64,000 nt of DNA from JAFGPL01 sp963781805 (GCA_963781805.1 CAWAHF010000004.1:682001-746000), one strand, 5' to 3'; positions 9,485 to 18,521 are shown, numbered from the stretch's first letter. Notes: generated by a model from the sequence alone, not told the origin. Numbers and translations: made by a program.

Positions 9485-9509
9485 TTGTGCAATCGATTGT
9501 ACAAAGGTA
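9485..9509 (-). promoter_or_regulatory. kduI promoter -7 box with overlapping LacI-type operator
   Basis: Bases 9485-9504 form a 20-bp palindrome with one asymmetric position, centred on ATCGAT; read on the minus strand it is TTGTACAATCGATTGCACAA. Directly upstream and overlapping on the minus strand is TACCTTTG (9502-9509), a perfect match to the Bacteroidota -7 consensus TAnnTTTG. The same arrangement recurs before the KDPG aldolase gene at 13423-13452. A repressor bound here would cover the transcription start. The LacI-family protein encoded next door is the obvious candidate, by inference. Confidence 0.85.
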
Positions 9510-9535
9510 AAAAACAAAATAGAAATTATTTCTAT

Positions 9536-10564
9536 TTAGTGATATTTTTTCAAAGACGATTGACGTACAATCAGTTCCGGTTCAATGATCAAGCTTTTAT
9601 ACTCTTTTTTGTCAGCCTTCTGATTAATTTCTTCCAGAAAAAGTTTCGCTACTTCAATTCCTATTTTAGTACTGTTTTGATCAACAGAGGTAAGTCCCGG
9701 TTCCATGATGCTTGTGAAGGGCTCATTTGCAAATCCAACCACTGCGCAATCATTGGAAATTTTAAATCCATTAGCCTTTAGATATTTTATAGCGCCAAGA
9801 GCCGAAATATCACTTGACGAAAAAAGTGCATTCGGCTTTACCCCCCGACTCATCATTTTTTTACAGGCTTCCCAGCCCTTTTCTTCGGTAAGGGTATCCT
9901 GAAAAATATTTTCTTCCTTAAAATCCAGCTTATTGTCCTTTAAAGCTTTGATGTACCCCAGCATCCTGTTTATATATACATTGATATGTGTCGGTCCTGC
10001 AAAGTGTACAATTTTTGTAAAGCCCTCTGAAATCAGATGGGATACTGCTCTGTAGGCTCCCTCAAAATCATCAATAACCACTTTATTTGCTTCAATTTCA
10101 TCCGTGACCCTGTCGAAAAACAATAATGGTATATTGCTGTTTTTTACCAGTTTCAGATGATCAAGATTATGGGTTCCACCCGATATAGAAATAAGGATGC
10201 CTTCCACCCGTGCATTAATCAATGCCCGAATGCTTTCTACCTCTTTTTCATACTGTTCATTTGTTTGTGTAATAATAACATGATAGCCTGCGTTACTGGC
10301 CGTTTGTTCAATACCTCCAATCACGTTTGAGAAAAAATTCCGGTTGAGATGAGGGACAACCACACCAATTGTTTTACTTTTTCCTGTTCTAAGATTTGAG
10401 GCAACAACATTGGGCTGATAATTAAGTTTCAACGCGAGCTCTTTAACTTTCTTCCTGGTTTTTTTGCTTATCCTGGGATTATCGTTCAATGCCCTTGAAA
10501 CTGTAGAGGCTGAAATTTTCAGTATTCGGGCGATATCGTGAATGGTAACCTGTGTCGATTTCAT
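9536..10564 (-). CDS. LacI-family transcriptional regulator of the uronate locus
   Basis: A 342-residue regulator when started at 10564 (MKSTQVTIHDIA); a start seven codons earlier (10585) is possible but lies before the normal LacI beginning. Residues about 4-50 form the LacI helix-turn-helix (IARILKISASTVSRALNDNP) and hinge (QPNVVASNLRTGKS). The rest is a periplasmic-binding-protein-like effector domain starting at TIGVVVPHLNRNF and ending with the typical YKSLIIEPELIVRQSS. It would bind the two matching palindromes before kduI and before the KDPG aldolase and release them on binding a uronate catabolite. The effector identity (2-keto-3-deoxygluconate or a related acid) is a guess from context. 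Confidence 0.93.
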   Translation of the reverse strand: MKSTQVTIHDIARILKISASTVSRALNDNPRISKKTRKKVKELALKLNYQPNVVASNLRTGKSKTIGVVVPHLNRNFFSNVIGGIEQTASNAGYHVIITQTNEQYEKEVESIRALINARVEGILISISGGTHNLDHLKLVKNSNIPLLFFDRVTDEIEANKVVIDDFEGAYRAVSHLISEGFTKIVHFAGPTHINVYINRMLGYIKALKDNKLDFKEENIFQDTLTEEKGWEACKKMMSRGVKPNALFSSSDISALGAIKYLKANGFKISNDCAVVGFANEPFTSIMEPGLTSVDQNSTKIGIEVAKLFLEEINQKADKKEYKSLIIEPELIVRQSSLKKYH

Positions 10565-10938
10565 TTTATTATGAAAAGTGTTCAAATTTAAGCATTCATG
10601 AAGAAATTCGGATAAAATAAAAATGTGAATTGGAATTGTGCGAGGATAATGATACTTTTTAATCCTATTAAAGTAAAAATAAATATTTTATAATCTTACC
10701 ACCCAAACCTTCGTAAGAGCTGCGTTTTACTAGCCTACCCCTCCTCCCAGGAGTTGCAGGGGGTGGTCTTTGAGGTAATAAAACAATTTAATATACTCCC
10801 CTCATTCATTCAGGTTGTTAAAAAATATGGGATGAAATGTTTTAAACATCTGACGAATATTGAAAATTCTAAATGAAATTTATAGCTTAGACCTCTTAAA
10901 TTAATGACCATATCTAAAAATTACTAAAGCACAATCCT
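10565..10938. other. Divergent promoter region between the LacI gene and cellobiose phosphorylase
   Basis: About 370 bases separating divergent genes. A GC-rich stretch with partial dyad symmetry around CCTCCTCCCAGGAG lies near 10740-10765. One operator-like half (ATTGTGCGAG, near 10635) is seen, but no full copy of the uronate palindrome. I cannot place a convincing -7 box. Confidence 0.4.
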
Positions 10939-13374
10939 ATGAAATTCGGCTATTTTGATGACCAGAAAAGAGAATATGTTATAACTAATCCTGCAACCCC
11001 CTACCCCTGGATAAATTATCTTGGCAACAAGGATTTCTTTACCATAATTTCAAATACCGCCGGTGGTTACAGCTTTTACCGCGATGCCCGGCTTCGTCGT
11101 ATCACTCGGTACAGGTATAACAATGTCCCCATTGATGACGGAGGAAAATATTTTTATATCAACGACAATGGCGTTATCTGGAATCCGGGCTGGAAACCCG
11201 TTAAACAAAAGCTTGACAAGTATGAATGCAGGCACGGACTTGGCTATACTTCCATTCAGTCTGAAAAAAACAACCTGCTTGCAGAATTAACTTTTTTTGT
11301 CCCTCTTGAACATACCTGTGAAGTTCAGCGGCTTAAACTTCAAAATAACGCAAAATCAAAAAAACAATTCAGAGTTTACTCGTTTGTTGAATGGTGCCTC
11401 TGGAATGCAAACGATGATATGACCAATTTTCAGCGCAATTTTTCAACAGGTGAAGTGGAAATTGAAGGTTCAGTACTTTTTCACAAAACAGAATACAGGG
11501 AACGAAGAGATCATTATGCTTTTTATTCGGTCAACTCCCAAATTACAGGATTTGATACGGACCGGGACACTTTTATAGGTTTATACAATGGTTTTGATTC
11601 TCCCCAGGTTGTCGTTGAAAATAAACCGGCCAATTCCCTGGCGCACGGATGGTCGCCCATTGCTTCCCATTGTCTGGATATAGAGTTAAATCCCGGTGAA
11701 TCAAAAGAATATATTTTTGTTTTAGGCTATATTGAAAATCCGGATGATAAAAAATTTGATTCAAAAGCAGTAATAAACAAGGCAAAAGCTAATCAGATGA
11801 TTGGCAGATTCGACTCAGCTCAGAAAGTTGATGAAGCACTGTCACAATTGAAACGATATTGGGACGAGTTATTGTCTGTTTATCACATAAAACATCCCGA
11901 TAAAAATCTCAACCGAATGGTTAATATTTGGAACCAGTATCAATGCATGGTTACGTTTAACATGTCCAGAAGCGCTTCTTATTTTGAATCGGGAATAGGA
12001 AGAGGAATGGGATTCAGAGATTCAAACCAGGATTTGATCGGATTTGTTCACCTTATCCCAGAGGCAGCCAAGGAACGAATTCTGGATATAGCTGCCACCC
12101 AGTTTGAGGACGGAGGCGCCTATCATCAGTATCAACCCCTGACCAAACGCGGTAATGCAGATATCGGAGGCAACTTTAATGATGATCCATTGTGGCTTAT
12201 TCTGGCAGTTACAGCATACATCAAAGAAACCGGTGATTTCTCCATTCTCGATGAAATGGTTCCTTTTGACAATGATACCTCGAAAGCAAAAAGTCTGTTT
12301 GAACATCTGAAAGTCTCTTTTTATCATGTCGTCTATAATCTCGGCCCTCACGGATTACCCTTAATTGGCAGGGCTGACTGGAATGACTGTCTGAACCTGA
12401 ATTGCTTTTCTACCAATCCGGATGAGTCTTTTCAAACAACCGAAAATAAAACCGGAGGAAAAGCCGAATCCATTTTCATTGCCGGTATGTTTGTACTCTA
12501 TGGAAATGAATTTATTCGGTTGTGTAGACGTATAAAAAAAGATAACGAAGCTACCAGCGCTGAACCACACGTTATAAATATGGTAAAGGCTGTGAACAAT
12601 TATGGATGGGACGGTGAATGGTTTCTTCGGGCATACGATTATTTTGGTAAAAAAATAGGCAGTAAAGAGAATGATGAAGGACAGATATTCATCGAACCAC
12701 AAGGATTTTGTATTATGGCCGGATTAGGATTAGAAGACGGGAAAGCAATTAAAACCCTGGATTCTGTTAAAGAGAGATTAGACTGCAAATACGGAATTGT
12801 CCTGAATAATCCTGCCTTTACAGAGTACAAAATCAATATGGGGGAAATATCCACCTATCCTCAGGGGTATAAAGAAAATGCCGGTATTTTCTGCCACAAC
12901 AATCCTTGGATCATGATCGCTGAAACAATGGTAGGAAACGGTGATCGGGCATTTGAATATTACAGTAAGATAGGTCCTTCGTACCTTGAAGAAATAAGCG
13001 ATCTGCATAAAACCGAGCCTTATGTCTATTCGCAAATGATTGCCGGGAAAGATGCATTTAAACCCGGAGAAGCCAAAAATTCATGGCTTACCGGGACTGC
13101 TGCATGGAATTTTTATGCCATTTCACAATATATTCTGGGCATACAACCTGATTATGACGGATTAAAAATTGATCCGTGCATTCCTGCTTTATGGGAAACA
13201 TTCGAAATTATAAGAAATTTCCGGGGCTCTGTTTTGCATATTACGTTTAAAAATCCGCAACATGTATCTAAAGGAATACAAAAATTAATTGTTGACGGGA
13301 ATGAAATAACTGGCAATACGATTCCAATATTTCCAGACAAAAAACAGCATGATGTGGAAGTTATTTTAGGATAA
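10939..13374 (+). CDS. cbp: Cellobiose phosphorylase (GH94)
   Basis: An 811-residue cytoplasmic enzyme that phosphorolyses cellobiose to alpha-glucose 1-phosphate and glucose. Length and sequence closely follow the clostridial enzyme: NTAGGYSFYRDARLRRITRY near the N-terminus, GRGMGFRDSNQDLIGFVH at about 355-371, YHQYQPLTKRGN at about 395-406, and the GRADWNDCLNLNCFS block with the general acid Asp483. The KENAGIFCHNN and KNSWLTGTAAWNF blocks near the C-terminus are also conserved. It stands between the LacI gene and the KDPG aldolase on the plus strand, which links cellulose-derived disaccharide use to the pectin locus. Cellobionate phosphorylase is a relative, but the match to cellobiose phosphorylase looks much closer. 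Confidence 0.93.
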   Translation: MKFGYFDDQKREYVITNPATPYPWINYLGNKDFFTIISNTAGGYSFYRDARLRRITRYRYNNVPIDDGGKYFYINDNGVIWNPGWKPVKQKLDKYECRHGLGYTSIQSEKNNLLAELTFFVPLEHTCEVQRLKLQNNAKSKKQFRVYSFVEWCLWNANDDMTNFQRNFSTGEVEIEGSVLFHKTEYRERRDHYAFYSVNSQITGFDTDRDTFIGLYNGFDSPQVVVENKPANSLAHGWSPIASHCLDIELNPGESKEYIFVLGYIENPDDKKFDSKAVINKAKANQMIGRFDSAQKVDEALSQLKRYWDELLSVYHIKHPDKNLNRMVNIWNQYQCMVTFNMSRSASYFESGIGRGMGFRDSNQDLIGFVHLIPEAAKERILDIAATQFEDGGAYHQYQPLTKRGNADIGGNFNDDPLWLILAVTAYIKETGDFSILDEMVPFDNDTSKAKSLFEHLKVSFYHVVYNLGPHGLPLIGRADWNDCLNLNCFSTNPDESFQTTENKTGGKAESIFIAGMFVLYGNEFIRLCRRIKKDNEATSAEPHVINMVKAVNNYGWDGEWFLRAYDYFGKKIGSKENDEGQIFIEPQGFCIMAGLGLEDGKAIKTLDSVKERLDCKYGIVLNNPAFTEYKINMGEISTYPQGYKENAGIFCHNNPWIMIAETMVGNGDRAFEYYSKIGPSYLEEISDLHKTEPYVYSQMIAGKDAFKPGEAKNSWLTGTAAWNFYAISQYILGIQPDYDGLKIDPCIPALWETFEIIRNFRGSVLHITFKNPQHVSKGIQKLIVDGNEITGNTIPIFPDKKQHDVEVILG

Positions 13375-13422
13375 ATAGTATTTCTTTTCTATTTTTAACC
13401 CTTCTACATTGCAAATAATTTT

Positions 13423-13452
13423 TATATTTGCCTTGTACAATCGATTGCACAG
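13423..13452 (+). promoter_or_regulatory. KDPG aldolase promoter -7 box with LacI-type operator
   Basis: TATATTTG (13423-13430) fits the Bacteroidota -7 consensus. Two bases after it comes the palindrome TTGTACAATCGATTGCACAG (13433-13452), which is identical over 19 bases, in the same orientation, to the site before kduI on the minus strand. The aldolase start codon lies nine bases after the palindrome, so a bound repressor would block initiation. Confidence 0.87.
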
Positions 13453-13461
13453 AAACAGTAT

Positions 13462-14139
13462 ATGGCCAGATTCAGCAGAATACAAGTAGCTCAGAAAATG
13501 AAGGAAACCGGTATGGTACCGGTTTTTTACCATCCTGACCTTGAGACATGTAAAAAGGTAGTTAAAGCATGTTATGATGGAGGAGTAAGGGTTTTTGAAT
13601 TTACCAACCGGGGGGATTTTGCTCACGAAATATTCTCTGAACTTAATAAATATGCTATAAAAGAATTACCTGATATGATAATGGGAGTCGGCTCGGTGAT
13701 AGATCCCGGAACGACTTCACTATATATCCAGCTTGGAGCCAACTTCATCGTTTCACCACTGATAAACGAAGAGATGGCCAGGATATGTAACCGGAGAAAA
13801 ATCTCCTGGTCTCCCGGGTGTGGATCGGTTTCTGAGATTTCTAAAGCAGAAGAATTGGGAGCAGAAGTGGTTAAAATATTCCCCGGTTCACAGGTTGGCG
13901 GACCTAAATTTGTCTCGTCAGTGCTCGGACCCATGCCCTGGACCAGTATCATGCCAACAGGGGGCGTTGAACCTTCAGAGGAAAATCTTAGTGCATGGTT
14001 TAAGGCCGGAGTACTATGTGTGGGTATGGGATCGCAGTTGATAACTAAAGAGATTACTAAAAATGCGGATTATAATCTTCTAACTTCAAAAGTTAAGGAC
14101 GCAATAAAAATAATTAATTCACTGAAAGTCAAAAATTAA
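13462..14139 (+). CDS. eda: KDPG / 4-hydroxy-2-oxoglutarate aldolase
   Basis: A 225-residue class I aldolase that splits 2-keto-3-deoxy-6-phosphogluconate into pyruvate and glyceraldehyde 3-phosphate, the last step of the uronate route started by KduI and KduD. The Schiff-base Lys138 sits in VVKIFPGS; the catalytic Glu46 is in VFEFTNRG; the phosphate-binding glycine loop is MPTGGV and the GVGSV motif replaces the more common GAGT-type motif. It is the first gene after an operator-controlled promoter and is followed 30 bases later by the transporter, so the two form one unit. The 2-keto-3-deoxygluconate kinase that should supply its substrate is not in this window. Confidence 0.93.
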   Translation: MARFSRIQVAQKMKETGMVPVFYHPDLETCKKVVKACYDGGVRVFEFTNRGDFAHEIFSELNKYAIKELPDMIMGVGSVIDPGTTSLYIQLGANFIVSPLINEEMARICNRRKISWSPGCGSVSEISKAEELGAEVVKIFPGSQVGGPKFVSSVLGPMPWTSIMPTGGVEPSEENLSAWFKAGVLCVGMGSQLITKEITKNADYNLLTSKVKDAIKIINSLKVKN

Positions 14140-14169
14140 ACTCAATTTAATATATTAAACCTCTGAGCT

Positions 14170-15468
14170 ATGAATCAAATTAACAAGACAATTGGTAAAT
14201 ACAGATGGACAATTTGTTCTCTTATCTTTTTTGCCACAACAATCAATTATCTTGATCGTCAAGTTATTGGAATTCTTAAAGGTGAGCTGGAAGCAAAATT
14301 AGGAATAGGTGAAGTTGCTTATGGATATATCATTACAGCTTTTACTGCTGCCTATGCAATTGGTATGTTAATTGCTGGAAGATTAATTGACTGGTTGGGA
14401 ACAAAAATTGGTTATGCTTTATATTTATTAGCATGGAGTTTATCAGCCATTGCGCATGCATTAGCAAAAGCTCCATTTGGTTTTGGTATTGCCCGAGGAT
14501 TCCTAGGTATTAGTGAAGCTGGTAATTTTCCTGCTGCTATAAAAACAACAGCAGAATGGTTTCCGAAAAAAGAAAGGGCACTTGCGACAGGTATATTTAA
14601 TTCAGGAGCAAATGTGGGTGCTGTTCTGGCCCCGTTGGTTGTTCCATTTATAGCTTTAAAATGGGGATGGCAATGGGCATTTATTTTAACGGGAACTATT
14701 GGATTAATTTGGCTGATTTTTTGGTTTATTATATATGAAATACCGGAAAACCATAAAAAATTATCTAAAGAAGAACATGATTATATTCTAAGTGATAACG
14801 AACCCGAAAATAAAACTAAGATATCATGGTTTAAACTATTAAAATATAGACAAACCTGGGCATTTTTTGTTGGTAAATTTTTAACCGATCCTATTTGGTG
14901 GTTTTATTTATATTGGATTCCAGGTTGGCTTGAAAAAGTGCAGGGAGTTCAAATTGGCAGTTTCGGCAAATTTGGTTTGCCATTGGCTGTTATATATACC
15001 TCAACAACAATTGGCAGTATATTTGGAGGTTGGTTATCTTCCAATTTTATTAAAAGAGGATGGAAGGTTAATAAAGCTCGTTCAACAGCAATGCTTCTAT
15101 TTGCGATTCTGGTCGTTCCTATAGTATTTGTTCAATTTGAAGGAATAAGTTTCTGGGGAGCTATCGCATTAATTAGCTTGGCTGCTTCATCGCATCAGGC
15201 TTGGTCAGCAAATATCTTTACAACGGTTTCCGATATGTTTCCGAAAAAAGCTGTTGGTTCTGTAACAGGTATTGGCGGTATGGCAGGAGCAGTGGGAGGA
15301 GCATTAATTGCCTCATTTGCCGGTAATATCTTAGGATTTTGGGAAAAGCAAGGCCATATTCAGACCGGTTATCTGATACTTTTTATTATTAGTGGTTCAG
15401 CTTACCTGCTGGCATGGATACTCATGCGTGTTATCGCTCCAGGAATGAAGAGAGTGACTGATTTATAA
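14170..15468 (+). CDS. MFS hexuronate-type transporter (ACS family)
   Basis: A 432-residue inner-membrane carrier with about 12 membrane segments. The first segment ends in the family-typical TINYLDRQVIG. The signature GRLIDWLGTKIGY follows the second segment, and GISEAGNFPAAIKTTAEWF is the hallmark of the anion:cation symporter family that includes the galacturonate/glucuronate carrier ExuT. A second half-signature, GVSVTGIGGMAG-like (SVTGIGGMAGAVGG), lies near residue 365. The gene follows the KDPG aldolase by 30 bases and ends in two tandem terminators, so it is the last gene of the operator-controlled unit. Uronate is the likely substrate, by context and family. Confidence 0.9.
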   Translation: MNQINKTIGKYRWTICSLIFFATTINYLDRQVIGILKGELEAKLGIGEVAYGYIITAFTAAYAIGMLIAGRLIDWLGTKIGYALYLLAWSLSAIAHALAKAPFGFGIARGFLGISEAGNFPAAIKTTAEWFPKKERALATGIFNSGANVGAVLAPLVVPFIALKWGWQWAFILTGTIGLIWLIFWFIIYEIPENHKKLSKEEHDYILSDNEPENKTKISWFKLLKYRQTWAFFVGKFLTDPIWWFYLYWIPGWLEKVQGVQIGSFGKFGLPLAVIYTSTTIGSIFGGWLSSNFIKRGWKVNKARSTAMLLFAILVVPIVFVQFEGISFWGAIALISLAASSHQAWSANIFTTVSDMFPKKAVGSVTGIGGMAGAVGGALIASFAGNILGFWEKQGHIQTGYLILFIISGSAYLLAWILMRVIAPGMKRVTDL

Positions 15469-15488
15469 TTTACACAGATATTAAACTG

Positions 15489-15516
15489 AAAGCTGTCCAG
15501 ACGGACAGCTTTTTTT
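15489..15516 (+). terminator. Terminator after the uronate transporter gene (first of two)
   Basis: Ten-base stem AAAGCTGTCC/GGACAGCTTT with loop AGAC and a T-run, 20 bases after the stop codon. Confidence 0.88.
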
Positions 15517-15527
15517 ATTTGCAGTTA

Positions 15528-15564
15528 GGGATTTCATCTTTTTAAAAGATGGAATCCCTTTTTT
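15528..15564 (+). terminator. Second tandem terminator hairpin
   Basis: A long stem pairs the bases from GGGATTTCATC (15528 on) with GATGGAATCCC (to 15558); the only imperfection is a wobble pair. A run of six T follows at 15559-15564. It lies 11 bases after the first terminator. Confidence 0.7.
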
Positions 15565-15632
15565 AAAAATCCCTTGGGGGAGTAAATTTTGGATACTGTC
15601 TTATGGTAAACCAGAGCGCAACAGTACATTAA

Positions 15633-15767
15633 AAAACCATAACCCTTGACCTGAAAGCCGATATACCTGGGACTTACCAGGCACCCGCAAGTAAAGCTTA
15701 CCTATACTATACCAATGAATTTAAAAATTGGGAGGCTGGCGAACGGGGTATTATCAGCAAAGAGTGA
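15633..15767 (+). pseudogene. Relic of a larger protein's C-terminus (44 codons)
   Basis: A short open stretch without a start codon, bounded by a stop at 15630-15632 and ending TGA at 15765-15767. It reads like a real protein end: LDLKADIPGTYQAP, then AYLYYTNEFKNWEAG. A neighbouring frame just upstream (about 15586-15635) also looks coding (SYGKPERNSTLKN), which suggests a frameshifted remnant. Composition and wording recall the end of a large extracellular protein such as an alpha-2-macroglobulin-like protein, but I cannot name the parent with confidence. Confidence 0.4.
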
Positions 15768-15965
15768 GTGTTTTGTGAATAGTTACGGATTAGTTGGCTT
15801 CCGGATGCGTAAGTATTCGGAAGCCGTTTTATTGTGAGATATTGTCTGTGAAATCGCTACCCATTTTTCAGTACAATACCATATTTAATAAATATCTTAT
15901 AAAATACAGAAAAGATTATATGACCAACAACTATTCTAATTTGAATAGTATTTAAAATTAAATAG

Positions 15966-15996
15966 AAAAACCGGATATTGAACAAATATCCGGTTT
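15966..15996 (-). terminator. Terminator of the C1q-like/T9SS gene pair
   Basis: Twelve-base stem AAACCGGATATT/AATATCCGGTTT with a short loop. On the minus strand it ends in a T-run, 27 bases beyond the stop of the gene ending at 16023. Confidence 0.8.
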
Positions 15997-16022
15997 CATA
16001 TGATAAATAACCTATCATTTCG

Positions 16023-17024
16023 TTATAATTTTCTAAACACTAAATGTCCTGTGAAAAAACTGTAGCGACCTGAGGTAGCACCATAAACTTGATAAGCAGT
16101 ATCAGTAAGTGTATCAATAGTTAAACCTACCGTATCGCCCGCATCCAACGAGATTGAGACAGAACCATTCAAAGTTTGATTGTCGGGATCAACCGTCTGA
16201 TTAAATACAAGGGTTACATAATCTGAGCCATTTACTTGCAGAGATACAGTTACCCTATCACCGGCTGTTATGCTGTTGGCCATAACCCCGGCATTAAACT
16301 GGTAAATTCCTTTATAAGGTGCAGTAAACAAATCGGTGGTTGTATTGAAATCGTTACCGATATCAAATCTTTCACTGTTGAATTCAAGTTTTGTTGGAGA
16401 TGAAGTATTAATTGCATCGCTTACTGAATTGTATGCATAAAATGCAACTTGTGCGTTATAGTTGGTATCAGCCTGTACACGAAGCAAAATATCAGTACCA
16501 TTCATATTATCCAAGTGGTTAGCATTTGCTAATTCACCATAAGAATCGTACCGGGAATTATCAAGTGTTCCGGAATTTATATTTGTAGCATTTCTGTAAT
16601 AAGTGAAGTTGTGTCCATTTAACATATCTGCATTTTTTGAAAATAAAGCATAAGGTACTGAAAGGAGTTGTGATGTAGAAAAATGTGAATAAGCTGTTCC
16701 ACCTGCAGGGTCCATTTCAACTTTCAGAAAATAAGCATTGGCTGACCAGGTGATATCGGCAAAATTGTCTAAACTGGTTCCATTGCCAATCTTAAGATTT
16801 ACCAATCCCTGAGAATTGGTAGTGGCATTGTGTGTTTCAGTATAAACTGCTGTGCCGGTTTCTGTTCCCTGTAGAATGCTTATTCTGAAACTTACCGAGG
16901 TGCTTTTAATAAGATCTCCACTGGTATTTCTTACAACTGCCTGATAGTTTAACATCTCAGGTGCCTGAGCAAATGTAATTAACGTGAGAAATACAATAAC
17001 TGATACTAATAATATTCTTTTCAT
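16023..17024 (-). CDS. Secreted protein with C-terminal C1q/TNF-like domain
   Basis: A 333-residue exported protein. A signal peptide (about 1-20) is followed by a module widespread in Bacteroidota surface proteins (about 22-130: MLNYQAVVRNTSGDL, VYTETHNATTNSQGLV, LLSVPYALFSKNA). A linker (about 135-180) leads to a C-terminal beta-rich domain (about 190-333) that looks like a C1q-like jelly roll: FDIGNDFNTTTDLFTAPYKG, then YQFNAGVM and the closing YSFFTGHLVF. Such domains usually trimerise and bind ligands or other proteins. It follows an 11-base gap after the upstream T9SS-domain gene (17036-17527), so the two form an operon. It has no T9SS sorting domain of its own. Function is unknown. Confidence 0.75.
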   Translation of the reverse strand: MKRILLVSVIVFLTLITFAQAPEMLNYQAVVRNTSGDLIKSTSVSFRISILQGTETGTAVYTETHNATTNSQGLVNLKIGNGTSLDNFADITWSANAYFLKVEMDPAGGTAYSHFSTSQLLSVPYALFSKNADMLNGHNFTYYRNATNINSGTLDNSRYDSYGELANANHLDNMNGTDILLRVQADTNYNAQVAFYAYNSVSDAINTSSPTKLEFNSERFDIGNDFNTTTDLFTAPYKGIYQFNAGVMANSITAGDRVTVSLQVNGSDYVTLVFNQTVDPDNQTLNGSVSISLDAGDTVGLTIDTLTDTAYQVYGATSGRYSFFTGHLVFRKL

Positions 17025-17035
17025 GGTTTTAGGTT

Positions 17036-17527
17036 TTACTGTTTAACGATTTTAAATGATTTTAAGATTTTACCTGTATTGTCTGTTATATTCAAAATAT
17101 AAGATGCAGCCTGGATTGATTGCATGTCAATCTGATTTTCATCAACATTCAGGTTCTGCTCAAGGATAATTTTGCCGTTCATATCATGAAGAACAGCTTT
17201 TAACTCAGACATTCCTTCGGCTCCTACTTTAATGGTAAGAAAGTCCGAGGCAGGGAGAGGATACACATCAAGTGTAAATGAAAGACGGGGGTCTTCAATC
17301 AGGGTTTGAATCTCGTAGGATGGTTGCTGAAACCCTTGTGATAGCTGCGCCCCGGCAACTACTCCGGATGACTGGATGACACATTCACCAAGTGTCCACT
17401 GCAGGTTGGTACCTGCAGCCGTCCCATCACCTCCGGAGCTGGCAACAACTTGTTGTTGCGTAGCCTGAGAGAATGCAATTCCACATGCAAACAAGCATGA
17501 TAGAATTAATGGTAATTTTTTTGACAT
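17036..17527 (-). CDS. Small secreted protein with T9SS type A sorting domain
   Basis: A 163-residue protein with a signal peptide (about 1-20), a short mature region (about 21-80) containing VVASSGGDGTAAG and QWTLGE, a motif often seen before such tails, and a T9SS type A sorting domain (about 85-163; VYPLPASDFLTIKV, then SYILNITD and the final FKIVKQ). It should be passed across the outer membrane and attached to or released from the surface. It is the first gene of a two-gene unit with the C1q-like protein. The region upstream (17528-17828, about 300 bases) shows no other gene. Confidence 0.85.
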   Translation of the reverse strand: MSKKLPLILSCLFACGIAFSQATQQQVVASSGGDGTAAGTNLQWTLGECVIQSSGVVAGAQLSQGFQQPSYEIQTLIEDPRLSFTLDVYPLPASDFLTIKVGAEGMSELKAVLHDMNGKIILEQNLNVDENQIDMQSIQAASYILNITDNTGKILKSFKIVKQ

Positions 17528-17828
17528 AAGCGTAATTTTAGTTTGGTTTGAAATATGGTTTGTATAACAAAAAATAAAAATTTAAATTATTATCCCTTAT
17601 ATGAAACAACCAGTAACAAAATAAAATTAAGGTATATAATCAAAAGAAAAAAAACTATGTGGCGGATGGCTAAAAATTCGTGATAAACAGCAGGATTATT
17701 TATGTGAAAGAATTTAATTGCTGCAGTTGATTGATATTTGTCAATTCAACTTTTTTCTATGGTTCTCTGTTTATTTAAAACTCAATGGCTTATTATGGTG
17801 TCAGCAAAAACAATAAATTCAGGATATG

Positions 17829-18521
17829 CTATTCATGCCCAATTAAATCCCGAATCTGTTGAATTATCTTGTCATTGTGAACAGCAAATATTTCATTTTC
17901 AACAGTAGGAAAATCAATCTTCGCTTTTGTGAACTGGATCGATCCATTATTTAAATAACTGATATAATGACAAATACCTGTTAACGATTCAAGGATATGG
18001 GATGTAATCAAAATTGTTCTTTTTGATCTTAATCCTGTTAACAGCATTTTGGCTTTTTGTACAGTTTCCATGTCTAAACCGTTGAAAGGTTCGTCAAGAA
18101 TCAGAATTTCCCGGTTTAATGAAATAATACCTAAAAGTGCCAGTTTTTTCTTCATCCCGGTAGAATAATCATCTATCAGTTTATTGAGTGGCAATTCAAA
18201 AAGTTCATTCCATTTATCAATATCAAATTCAAGGTTTTTGCTTTTAAAAATACCAAGATACTCCCCACCCGTAATCCTGGGATAGAAATAATTAACTGTC
18301 TCAAGGTATGCGATGTTTTTACGTTCAATGGGTTTTCCATTCCATTGAATGGATCCCATATTTTTACTTTTTAAACCATATATGGTATTTAAAAGAGTGG
18401 TTTTGCCAGAGCCGTTTAATCCAACCAGGCCATGAATGCTGTTTGCATGAATATCCAGACTTAGGTTATTCAACACATTTAGTTTTCCGTAATCAACTTT
18501 TAACTGGCTAATTGATATCAT
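17829..18521 (-). CDS. ABC transporter ATP-binding protein
   Basis: A 230-residue ABC ATPase. Walker A is GLNGSGKTTLLN (about 34-45), the signature is DYSTGMKKKLALLG (about 118-131), with the less usual STGMKK form common in export-type systems, and Walker B plus D-loop is REILILDEPFNGLD (about 138-151), followed by the switch His in TSHILE. It overlaps the upstream membrane gene by 14 bases (18508-18521), so the two are translationally coupled and form one exporter or membrane-remodelling ABC unit. The substrate cannot be told from sequence. Confidence 0.92.
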   Translation of the reverse strand: MISISQLKVDYGKLNVLNNLSLDIHANSIHGLVGLNGSGKTTLLNTIYGLKSKNMGSIQWNGKPIERKNIAYLETVNYFYPRITGGEYLGIFKSKNLEFDIDKWNELFELPLNKLIDDYSTGMKKKLALLGIISLNREILILDEPFNGLDMETVQKAKMLLTGLRSKRTILITSHILESLTGICHYISYLNNGSIQFTKAKIDFPTVENEIFAVHNDKIIQQIRDLIGHE

